NCBI GenBank assembly: GCA_028695945.1
Contig: JAQVIB010000114.1
Location: 1-6,815 of the forward strand
Direction: 5' to 3'
From: Lachnospiraceae bacterium
GTDB lineage: Bacteria > Bacillota > Clostridia > Lachnospirales > Anaerotignaceae
Length of the DNA stretch: 6,815 bases
Shown one piece after another: positions 1 to 5,662 of this stretch. How positions within the stretch are numbered: position 1 is the first letter of the stretch; every line of letters begins with the position of its first letter. The position numbers were made by a program, and so were the translations under genes. The notes under the pieces are model-generated. The model made no database searches. It had not been told where the DNA came from and worked only from the letters and a program-made list of their open reading frames with translations.

Positions 1-300
1 GGTTTCAAAGGCAATTACAATTTGCCGCCAATGTATTTTATTGCTTTTTTTATATTTTCTTCTAATATATTCCGCTACAATAATACCAACAAGAAATGAG
101 AAAACAGGAATAAGGTGATAAAGACCTCCAATATAATCACCCTGTGCTACTTTAATTCCAACAAGAACGATGTTACCCGTCTGGGCATTTGCAAAAACGC
201 CGCCTCTGCAAATATATGTATAAGCGTCTAAAAATCCGCCAACCATAGCTAAAATTGTACCAACTAAAAGAGTTTCTGATATTTGTTTATTTTCATTCAT
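1..300 (-). CDS. YoaK/DUF1275 family membrane protein, partial (N-terminal 100 residues)
   Basis: The minus-strand frame is open from an ATG at 298-300 to the window edge, so 100 codons are present and the C-terminus is missing. Residues 19-45 carry the block typical of the YoaK/DUF1275 family: GGFLDAYTYI, then GGVFANAQTGNIVL. A hydrophobic segment lies near residues 12-30 and another near 64-78, followed by a basic stretch (RRKYKK, residues 80-85) that should face the cytoplasm. The family is a multi-pass inner-membrane protein with no firmly established substrate, so no function is assigned. A Shine-Dalgarno GGAGT (308-312) sits 7 bases before the ATG. It lies 67 bases downstream of corA on the same strand with no strong terminator between, so co-transcription with tfoX-like and corA is possible. 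Family assignment is firm; role unknown. Confidence 0.85.
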   Translation of the reverse strand, partial: MNENKQISETLLVGTILAMVGGFLDAYTYICRGGVFANAQTGNIVLVGIKVAQGDYIGGLYHLIPVFSFLVGIIVAEYIRRKYKKSNKIHWRQIVIAFET

Positions 301-367
301 ATTAACCACTCCAGTCATTACAAAAACCTAACAAAGCGGTATCTTTTTTATAAAAATACAACTTTTC

Positions 368-1303
368 TTAAAAAAACTTTCTTTTTTTAAAGAAAATTAA
401 ACATCCTATTACCACTATTACACTCAAAAAAACAACACTAAGATAACCATATTTCCAACCTAGTTCAGGCATATATTTAAAGTTCATTCCATACCATCCT
501 ACAATAAGTGTTAATGGCAAAAAAATTGTAGTAACTACAGTAAATACATTCATTGTTTTATTAAGATTATAGTTTAGTGAAGCATCCAAGGTTTCCCTAA
601 GATGAATTAAATTATCCGATAATAACTGAGTATTGTTGCTAAGGCGTTCTGCTTTAGTTGCAAAAATTTCAAAATATCTTAAATCTGCCTCATCAAACAA
701 ATCGTTTTCATTTTCCTGTAATTGTGTTCCTATGTCAAATAACTGTTCATAATAATTTTTTTGCAAGGAAAGGTCTCTTCTTTGGTTAAATATATCTCGG
801 TTTAAACTTTGGTCAAATTTTCCGTTTACCAAATTTTGCTCCATCTTTATAATTCGCTTTTCAGTACTTTCAATTGATTTATTGCCATTCACCAATAGCT
901 TTTCCAAAATTCCAAATATAATTTTTCCCAAAGAAGCATTCTGATTAAACCTACCAATGGCATCTTCAAACATTTGTTTGCAACTGTCATCATCGTCAAT
1001 TAATTTAACTAAAATAAACTGATTTTTCTTTATTATAAAAGCCATTCTGTCTTTTGGCTCATGCACATTCATAACATTTAATATGTTAATTATTCCAAAA
1101 CTAAAATTATCATAAATATCAATACTATTGCGAAAATGTGGCTGATCTGCCATGCAATCATGAAGAATATTTCTGTTTATTCCCAAATGCTCAAAGTTCT
1201 CTTCCAGTTCTTCCGTAGAAAGGTATGCAACGCAATTGTTTCGATTATCCAACTCCTTTATATCAACCTCTTTAACTTCATTCTCACTTAATATATAAAA
1301 CAT
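368..1303 (-). CDS. corA: CorA-family magnesium/divalent metal channel
   Basis: This 311-residue protein is a CorA/MIT-superfamily divalent cation channel, expected to work as a membrane pentamer importing Mg2+ (or Co2+/Ni2+). The signature GMN is at residues 272-274 in YGMNF, followed by the periplasmic-loop MPEL (278-281), as in classical CorA. Two C-terminal transmembrane helices are visible, about residues 252-271 and 286-305, with a basic tail KKRKFF. Residues 1-240 form the soluble N-terminal domain, rich in charged helices (about 130-240) that match the long stalk helix of the family. Length is normal for CorA. The ATG at 1301-1303 follows GGAGGAG (1306-1312). The gene begins 16 bases after the TfoX-domain gene ends, so the two are almost certainly co-transcribed. 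Exact metal preference cannot be read from sequence. Confidence 0.93.
   Translation of the reverse strand: MFYILSENEVKEVDIKELDNRNNCVAYLSTEELEENFEHLGINRNILHDCMADQPHFRNSIDIYDNFSFGIINILNVMNVHEPKDRMAFIIKKNQFILVKLIDDDDSCKQMFEDAIGRFNQNASLGKIIFGILEKLLVNGNKSIESTEKRIIKMEQNLVNGKFDQSLNRDIFNQRRDLSLQKNYYEQLFDIGTQLQENENDLFDEADLRYFEIFATKAERLSNNTQLLSDNLIHLRETLDASLNYNLNKTMNVFTVVTTIFLPLTLIVGWYGMNFKYMPELGWKYGYLSVVFLSVIVVIGCLIFFKKRKFF
370..395 (-). terminator. weak AU-rich hairpin with T-run at the end of corA
   Basis: On the minus strand TTTCTTT (389-395) pairs with AAAGAAA (378-384) across a 4-base loop, followed by G and seven T (370-376). It overlaps the last codons and stop of corA. The stem is almost entirely A-U with one G-C pair, so it may only be a partial terminator or a chance product of Lys/Phe codons. 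Confidence 0.25.
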
Positions 1304-1319
1304 AGCTCCTCCACTTAAT

Positions 1320-1595
1320 TTACTTAAACGAGTTATAAAATTCCTTTAATTCAGTTTTTTTGTCAACAGATAACTGGCTTTTTTTTATACCCTGTATAGC
1401 CCCTTCCAACGCATATAAGCGATGAATGCAAGCAGATGGGTCTATTGCTTTTATGTATAACCAGGCTTGTCTGCTTCCAACTTTCTTTAACTGCTCGTAC
1501 GTTGTAATACCAACCGCATTAAGCTGTTCTTCAACTACCGGACCAATATTTAAAAGACTAGCTAATTCTCCCATATTTTCCACAATCCTTTCCAT
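1320..1595 (-). CDS. TfoX/Sxy C-terminal domain protein (small, stand-alone)
   Basis: A 91-residue soluble protein that matches the C-terminal domain of TfoX/Sxy almost end to end: LLNIGPVVEEQLNAVGI, then the helix-hairpin-helix-like EQLKKVGSRQAWLYIKA, then RLYALEGAIQG and a final ELKEFYNSF. In Proteobacteria full TfoX/Sxy proteins activate competence genes with CRP; the N-terminal domain needed for that is absent here, so a competence role should not be assumed. The longest frame starts at ATG 1593-1595, but only a weak AAGAA precedes it. The in-frame ATG at 1572-1574 (Met8, reading MGELASLL) lies about 11 bases after AAAGGA and starts right at the domain, so an 84-residue product is equally plausible. 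It is followed after 16 bases by corA, pointing to one operon. Confidence 0.85.
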   Translation of the reverse strand: MERIVENMGELASLLNIGPVVEEQLNAVGITTYEQLKKVGSRQAWLYIKAIDPSACIHRLYALEGAIQGIKKSQLSVDKKTELKEFYNSFK

Positions 1596-1617
1596 TTCTT
1601 AATTTTAAATAATCATT

Positions 1618-1644
1618 ATTTTATCACTATCTTGTAATATTATA
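1618..1644 (-). promoter_or_regulatory. candidate promoter of the tfoX-like/corA operon
   Basis: Two possible -10 elements on the minus strand precede the TfoX-domain gene: a perfect TATAAT at 1639-1644 and an extended type TGaTAAAAT at 1618-1626. Neither has a good -35 at 16-18 bases; only T-rich or TATATA sequence is there. The placement fits the operon start but the exact promoter is uncertain. Confidence 0.3.
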
Positions 1645-1739
1645 TACGAATTTTTATTTAAAAAATAGTTTTTGTGTCTTATTTTTCTTCTAACCATTAA
1701 TTTTTACCTTTCTATAATCAAGGCAAGGTAATTTTTATC

Positions 1740-1776
1740 AAAAAAGCACAGCTACCTCAATAAAGGATTGCTGTGC
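1740..1776 (-). terminator. intrinsic terminator of the patatin-like gene
   Basis: Minus-strand transcript: stem GCACAGC (1770-1776) pairs perfectly with GCTGTGC (1746-1752) around a 17-base loop in which CCU/AGG can add pairs, followed directly by six T (1740-1745). It lies 28 bases past the stop of the phospholipase gene and separates that gene from the tfoX-like/corA unit. The rest of the 208-base gap (1596-1803) holds the candidate promoter of the next operon and an A/T-rich inverted repeat of doubtful meaning. Confidence 0.8.
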
Positions 1777-1803
1777 AGATTATTATTTGCACTATTATTA
1801 TAC

Positions 1804-2835
1804 CTATCTTACATTATAAAATCGGCTTACTCTTCCATCACTAAAAAAATTCCTTGCTGCGTTATAACCCTGATAATATAAAAATCTATATGTATTATCA
1901 TTCGCACTAACATTAAAATCAAGAGGCGATACATCCTTTTTGTCAATTATAATAGACCTCTCTCTATTCAGCGGATTGCTTTCGTAGTTTTGCTGTTGAA
2001 TATACCATGATACACGCAACAAGCTTTCAATATATTTAATAAGACTATCTATATCATTGTACTTTAACCCATTTGTAAAACGAACACCCAGTGTGTCCAT
2101 ATTTACACCAGAGTTTAGCTCAGAATTAAACTCTGTAGAATCAAATAAATTTAAAGGGTAATTGTTCATCACTCCTCCGTCACAAAAAACATTGTCAACA
2201 GTCTCTCCAAATTTATTTTCCTCTTCCGAAATTACTGCTTCAAAAAACAGTGGTACAGACATAGATATTCTAACCGCTTTTGCAACCTCCATCTTTGGCG
2301 TAGTTTCATAGGAGAATACTTCCGACGCCTTCATAGACATATTTGTTCCTACTATATATAAATCTAAAAATTGGCGGTTATTTTTATGTAGATATGGTTT
2401 TTTAAAATCTTCAAAAGTATATGGTGGCAGCTTCTTAGTAAAATCAAACTGGTCGTCAATTACTTCTTTAATCCAATTATAAAAATACTCTGTAGAATAC
2501 CATCCATAATTATTAATCAATCTATAAATACAGTTTATATCTCCAAATAACTTTTCAATACCATCTTTTATATCATCAGAAATGAATTTAACATTATCTA
2601 GTTCACTTTTTGATGGAACTTTTTTGTAATCCAGTGTATTTACAATTTGTTTAATATCCGAAAAGGGAAGATTGAAAGAAGTAATACAAGCAGTTATTGC
2701 CCCAGCAGATGTTCCAGCTACTCTAATCATATCTTTCATCCAGCCGTTATGAAACATATAATCCAATACACCAAGGTAGGATATACCTAATATTCCTCCA
2801 CCCTCAAAAACTAGATTTCTTATCTTTCTTATCAA
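1804..2835 (-). CDS. patatin-like phospholipase
   Basis: This 343-residue protein belongs to the patatin-like serine lipid acyl hydrolases, which cleave acyl chains from phospholipids with a Ser-Asp dyad. The oxyanion-hole motif is GGGILG (residues 12-17), the nucleophile elbow GTSAG (41-45, Ser43), and the catalytic Asp is Asp219 in DGG (219-221). The conserved block KAVRISMSVPLFFEAV (186-201) before the Asp is also present. No signal peptide or transmembrane segment is seen, so it is probably cytoplasmic or membrane-associated. The start is a TTG (2833-2835) supported by AAAGGGTGAT (2840-2849) just upstream; no in-frame ATG stands before the GGG motif. It lies 115 bases downstream of the methyltransferase gene on the same strand, with no terminator seen between them, and ends in its own terminator. 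The natural substrate and physiological role are not evident; no nucleotide-cyclase partner of defence-type patatins is present. Confidence 0.93.
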   Translation of the reverse strand: MIRKIRNLVFEGGGILGISYLGVLDYMFHNGWMKDMIRVAGTSAGAITACITSFNLPFSDIKQIVNTLDYKKVPSKSELDNVKFISDDIKDGIEKLFGDINCIYRLINNYGWYSTEYFYNWIKEVIDDQFDFTKKLPPYTFEDFKKPYLHKNNRQFLDLYIVGTNMSMKASEVFSYETTPKMEVAKAVRISMSVPLFFEAVISEEENKFGETVDNVFCDGGVMNNYPLNLFDSTEFNSELNSGVNMDTLGVRFTNGLKYNDIDSLIKYIESLLRVSWYIQQQNYESNPLNRERSIIIDKKDVSPLDFNVSANDNTYRFLYYQGYNAARNFFSDGRVSRFYNVR

Positions 2836-2864
2836 AAAATCACCCTTTAATATTTTAATACTAA

Positions 2865-2870
2865 ATTATA
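2865..2870 (-). promoter_or_regulatory. possible -10 box upstream of the patatin-like gene
   Basis: A perfect minus-strand TATAAT lies 30 bases before the TTG start, which would give a leader of roughly 20 bases. There is no convincing -35 at 16-18 bases upstream and no extended TG, so in this AT-rich gap it may be chance. The gene could instead be read through from the methyltransferase. Confidence 0.3.
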
Positions 2871-2950
2871 TTAAAATATTGGCAATAAAATGCATACTAA
2901 AGGTATATGATTCTTTTTCACACATAAAATATCTCTCATGCAATTAATAG

Positions 2951-3730
2951 TTACAACCTTTGCCTTACAACCTCGTACATAAGAACACCTGCCGCAATTG
3001 AGGCATTAAGACTTTCTGCTTTCCCAGGCATAGGTATTTTAACATACTCATCTGCCAATTTTGCAACCTCATCACTTAACCCTCTTGCTTCATTACCTAA
3101 TATAAAAGAGCAACCTTTTACAAAATTAAAACTGTAAGGATATTTCTGTCCTTTTAAATGTGCCGCATAAATGATAATACCATTTTCTTTTAATTTTTGT
3201 ATACATTCTTCTATATCAACATCACTTATAACTGGAAGATGAAAAACTGAACCCATTGTGCTTCGCAATACCTTAGGATTGTATATATCCACACTTCCCT
3301 TGGATAAAAACACCCCATCACAACCGCATGCATCGGCAGTACGCACTATAGTTCCAAGGTTGCCAGGGTCATTAAGTTCTTCAGCAATTATAAAAAATCC
3401 GTTTTCACCAGCATTGTCAATAACCTGCTCAACGGAATTTTTTTTCTGACTTATAACGGCAAGTATTCCCTGTGGATTTGTAGTATCACTTATTTCCTTA
3501 AACAATCTATCTGCTACAATATACACTGTAGCTCTTTTTTCAAACACTTCTAAATCAAATTCACCACTAAAGCTTTCAGAAACCGCATACAGCATTATCT
3601 GGTAGTCACGCGGAATTTCCTCTACAAACCTTAAACCTTCAGCAACAAAAAGACCTAACTTATCCCTGTCCTTTTTTGCTTTAAGGGAATTAATCAATTT
3701 AATTGTTTTGTTTTGACTGCTATCTATCAT
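2951..3730 (-). CDS. TrmH/SpoU-family RNA 2'-O-methyltransferase
   Basis: A SPOUT-class enzyme of 259 residues that would transfer a methyl group from S-adenosylmethionine to a ribose 2'-OH in rRNA. The N-terminal part (about 1-95) looks like the SpoU substrate-binding domain (NKTIKLINSLKAKKDR, then FVAEG at 28-32). The knotted catalytic domain has motif 1 LNDPGNLGTIVRTADACG (Asn124, Arg130), motif 2 ILGNEARGL (210-218) and motif 3 IPMPGKAESLNASIAAG (232-248). The frame extends to a TTG at 3773-3775, but that TTG is in the -35 box of a strong promoter and the added residues are hydrophobic and not family-like. The ATG at 3728-3730, four bases after GGGTGAT, is therefore chosen. It resembles the Bacillus YsgA/RlmP type, which modifies the 23S rRNA A-loop, but the target base cannot be decided here. 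Divergent from aroC. Confidence 0.92.
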   Translation of the reverse strand: MIDSSQNKTIKLINSLKAKKDRDKLGLFVAEGLRFVEEIPRDYQIMLYAVSESFSGEFDLEVFEKRATVYIVADRLFKEISDTTNPQGILAVISQKKNSVEQVIDNAGENGFFIIAEELNDPGNLGTIVRTADACGCDGVFLSKGSVDIYNPKVLRSTMGSVFHLPVISDVDIEECIQKLKENGIIIYAAHLKGQKYPYSFNFVKGCSFILGNEARGLSDEVAKLADEYVKIPMPGKAESLNASIAAGVLMYEVVRQRL

Positions 3731-3734
3731 TATT

Positions 3735-3741
3735 ATCACCC
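3735..3741 (-). promoter_or_regulatory. ribosome binding site that sets the methyltransferase start
   Basis: GGGTGAT on the minus strand matches the 16S rRNA tail and is 4 bases before ATG 3728-3730. It lies at or within a few bases of the predicted transcription start, so the leader would be only about 11 bases long. Confidence 0.8.
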
Positions 3742-3746
3742 ATGCA

Positions 3747-3775
3747 ATTATATCATAAATAAATAATATCCTCAA
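3747..3775 (-). promoter_or_regulatory. sigma-A promoter of the TrmH-family gene
   Basis: On the minus strand TTGAGG (3770-3775) is separated by exactly 17 bases from a perfect TATAAT (3747-3752), and TG at 3754-3755 makes it an extended -10 (TGaTATAAT). Predicted transcription start is about 3740-3742. This is one of the strongest promoter matches in the window. Confidence 0.8.
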
Positions 3776-3819
3776 AAAAATTTCTTTTATTATAAATTTA
3801 AACTTCGCTTTAAAATTCT

Positions 3820-3848
3820 TTGCCTAAACCACTTCTTTATGCTAAAAT
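3820..3848 (+). promoter_or_regulatory. sigma-A promoter of aroC
   Basis: TTGCCT (3820-3825) lies 17 bases before TAAAAT (3843-3848), with an upstream TG (3840-3841) giving an extended -10. Predicted start is near 3855, leaving a leader of about 16 bases that begins right at the Shine-Dalgarno GAGGTGA (3857-3863). No operator or riboswitch fits in so short a leader. Confidence 0.65.
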
Positions 3849-3870
3849 ATCAAAATGAGGTGAAGATAAA

Positions 3871-4971
3871 ATGTCAGGTTCAATATTTGGTAAAGTATTT
3901 CAGGTATCAACATGGGGTGAAAGTCACGGCAAAGCCTTGGGTGTTGTAATTGACGGCTGCCCAGCTGGTATACCTTTAAGTGAAGAAGATATACAGCACG
4001 ATATGGATTTAAGAAAACCAGGTTCAAATAAATACGGTACAAAACGTTCAGAAAGCGATGAAATACACATACTTTCAGGAGTTTTTAATGGTAAAACCAC
4101 AGGCACTCCTATATCAATGGCAGTTTATAATCAAGACCAGCAATCTAAGGATTACAGCCAAATTTCGTCTGTTTTTCGTCCTGGTCATGCAGACTATACA
4201 TTCGAGGAAAAGTATGGTTTCCGTGATTATCGTGGTGGTGGACGTTCATCTGGACGTGAAACCTTAAGCCGAGTAGCCGCAGGTTCAGTTGCAAAAGCTG
4301 TGCTTAAACAGTTGGGAATATCAATACTTACCTATACACACTCCATTGGAACAATTTCCATAAATCACGCCAATTTCAGTGAAGCTGAAATTTTAAATAA
4401 TGCCCTTTTTATGCCCGATAAACAGGCGTCGGAAAAGGCTTCTGCATACCTTGATGAGTGTATTAAAAGCAGTGACTCCGCAGGCGGTATTGTGGAATGT
4501 GTTGTAAACGGATTGCCAGTTGGTATTGGTGAGCCTGTGTTTGATAAGCTTGACGCAAACCTTGCAAAGGCTATGTTTTCCCTTGGAGCTGTAAAGGGTT
4601 TTGAAATTGGCATTGGTTTTCAAGCGGCTAAAATTAAAGGTTCTGAAAATAATGACAATTTTTTTGCTGACCAAAGCATGAAAATTTTAAAATCAACAAA
4701 CAATTCTGGCGGAGTTCTTGGAGGCATGAGCGATGGTTCTCCTTTGGTTTTCAGAACAGCCTTCAAGCCAACACCATCAATAGGTCAGCCACAAAAAACA
4801 GTTACAAACACAGGTGAAAATACTGAAATTTCCATTAAGGGTCGCCATGACCCAATAATTGTTCCCCGTGCAGTAATTGTAGTAGAAGCAATGGCAGCTA
4901 TAACAATAGTTGATTTACTTTTTCAAAATATGTACTCAAATATAGCTAATATTAAAAAAATATACTCATAA
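3871..4971 (+). CDS. aroC: chorismate synthase
   Basis: This enzyme (EC 4.2.3.5) carries out the last shikimate-pathway step, converting 5-enolpyruvylshikimate-3-phosphate to chorismate with reduced FMN. At 366 residues it has normal length. All three family signatures are visible: WGESHGKALGVVIDGCPAG (15-33, His19), RPGHADYTF with YGFRDYRGGGRSSGRET (103-131, His106), and near the C-terminus GRHDPIIVPRAVIVVEAMAA. The two histidines are the conserved acid/base residues. The ATG at 3871 follows GAGGTGA by 7 bases. It is the first plus-strand gene, divergent from the methyltransferase, with its own promoter. Only 44 bases separate it from the SpoIIM-like gene, and the first terminator on its transcript lies inside that next gene. 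It stands alone, without other aro genes nearby. Confidence 0.97.
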   Translation: MSGSIFGKVFQVSTWGESHGKALGVVIDGCPAGIPLSEEDIQHDMDLRKPGSNKYGTKRSESDEIHILSGVFNGKTTGTPISMAVYNQDQQSKDYSQISSVFRPGHADYTFEEKYGFRDYRGGGRSSGRETLSRVAAGSVAKAVLKQLGISILTYTHSIGTISINHANFSEAEILNNALFMPDKQASEKASAYLDECIKSSDSAGGIVECVVNGLPVGIGEPVFDKLDANLAKAMFSLGAVKGFEIGIGFQAAKIKGSENNDNFFADQSMKILKSTNNSGGVLGGMSDGSPLVFRTAFKPTPSIGQPQKTVTNTGENTEISIKGRHDPIIVPRAVIVVEAMAAITIVDLLFQNMYSNIANIKKIYS

Positions 4972-5015
4972 TTAAATTTTAGCCTGCATATCTTTTTGTA
5001 CAAGGAGGTATTGCC

Positions 5016-5534
5016 ATGAAAGCTAAAAACTCGCACACAAGGCAGATAATACTTTTAATTATCTGCCTTTTTTTTGCACTAGGGGTATTAATAGGAACAT
5101 TCTGTACGGTTAAATATAATATAAACCCTACAACTATAACTTCGCCCCAATCTATTCCACAAGCTCTTTTTGTATTTGGAAAATTTGTATTTGTAGTTTG
5201 GCTAATAGGCTTTTTCCCTTTTGGAGTATTTTTCGTGCCACCTGTAGCCGCCTTTTGTGGATACACCTACGGAATATCTTCAGCATCATTTTTGCTATCT
5301 AAAGATTTTACAATGTTTGCACGCTTTTCTGCAACATATTTGCTTTATACCACAGCACTTATGTTAAGTGCCTGTGCCTCTATGCATTTATGCTTTAATA
5401 CATACACAAACTGTAAAAATGCAAAAGAAACTCTTCCAAGAGAGAAACAACGCATACTTATTGAATACATAATAATATTATTAATTTCAGTTTTACCACT
5501 AAGTTTAGGTGTTGGATTAGAATTTTTCATTTAA
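5016..5534 (+). CDS. SpoIIM-like (stage II sporulation protein M family) membrane protein
   Basis: A 172-residue integral membrane protein with about five hydrophobic segments: residues 11-30, 50-70, 68-95, 103-127 and 148-172. The central block VVWLIGFFPFGVFFVPPVAAFCGYTYGIS (60-88; quoted here only for its Gly/Pro pattern WLIGFFPFG then PP then GYTYG) resembles the SpoIIM family, whose Bacillus member, slightly over 200 residues, joins SpoIID and SpoIIP in forespore engulfment. Position just upstream of xerD also fits, since spoIIM lies near xerD in Bacillus and Clostridia. The ATG at 5016-5018 has an ideal AAGGAGG (5002-5008) 7 bases upstream. Unusually, codons 8-20 contain a complete intrinsic terminator. 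No alternative start past the hairpin keeps the first helix. The family call rests on topology, motif pattern and neighbourhood, so a different DUF95-type protein is possible. Confidence 0.62.
   Translation: MKAKNSHTRQIILLIICLFFALGVLIGTFCTVKYNINPTTITSPQSIPQALFVFGKFVFVVWLIGFFPFGVFFVPPVAAFCGYTYGISSASFLLSKDFTMFARFSATYLLYTTALMLSACASMHLCFNTYTNCKNAKETLPREKQRILIEYIIILLISVLPLSLGVGLEFFI
5039..5075 (+). terminator. intrinsic terminator inside the 5' end of the SpoIIM-like gene
   Basis: AAGGCAGATAAT (5039-5050) pairs perfectly over 12 bp with ATTATCTGCCTT (5058-5069) around a 7-base loop, and eight consecutive T follow at 5068-5075. It starts 23 bases after the start-codon A and lies 68 bases past the aroC stop, with no other terminator in between. 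It may serve as the aroC terminator and as a translation-sensitive attenuator of the gene it interrupts. Confidence 0.82.
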
Positions 5535-5601
5535 ATTCAACTAAATATTTCAAAATAATTAAAAATTCTTTAATTTTCAGTAAAATTCGTGTAAAAATAT
5601 A

Positions 5602-5630
5602 TCGACAATCATGTAAAAACAATCTATAAT
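5602..5630 (+). promoter_or_regulatory. sigma-A promoter of xerD
   Basis: TCGACA (5602-5607, five of six bases of the -35 consensus) is 17 bases before a perfect TATAAT (5625-5630). Predicted start is near 5637, giving a leader of about 26 bases with AAAGGAG (5648-5654). A second TATAAT at 5637-5642 lacks a -35. The promoter makes xerD expression independent of the upstream SpoIIM-like gene. Confidence 0.8.
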
Positions 5631-5662
5631 TAATCCTATAATGCTACAAAGGAGAAAAAACA

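Noticed and set aside
1704..1731. Inverted repeat TTACCTT / AAGGTAA with a 14-base loop followed on the plus strand by TTTTT
   Set aside because: It would terminate a plus-strand transcript, but no plus-strand gene lies upstream and the stem is AT-rich; probably chance, or at most an operator for the tfoX-like operon.
1804..2835. Patatin-like protein as a CBASS-type (CapV-like) defence effector
   Set aside because: No CD-NTase, ubiquitin-like machinery or other defence gene is nearby; neighbours are housekeeping genes and the lipase has its own terminator.
2951..2972. Direct repeat TTACAACC twice at 14-base spacing
   Set aside because: It falls in the last codons and stop of the methyltransferase gene; too short to mean an attachment site or mobile-element footprint.
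3258..3449. Plus-strand open frame of 63 codons, and several frames antisense to aroC and xerD
   Set aside because: They overlap well-supported genes, lack ribosome binding sites and have no recognisable protein features; they are shadows of the coding strand.
3797..3814. TTTAAA-cttcgc-TTTAAA inverted repeat midway between the divergent -35 boxes
   Set aside because: Each half is itself a palindrome of A and T in an AT-rich gap, so the symmetry carries little weight as an operator.
5555..5580. AT-only hairpin ATTAAA/TTTAAT after the SpoIIM-like gene
   Set aside because: No G-C pairs and no T-run; not convincing as a terminator.
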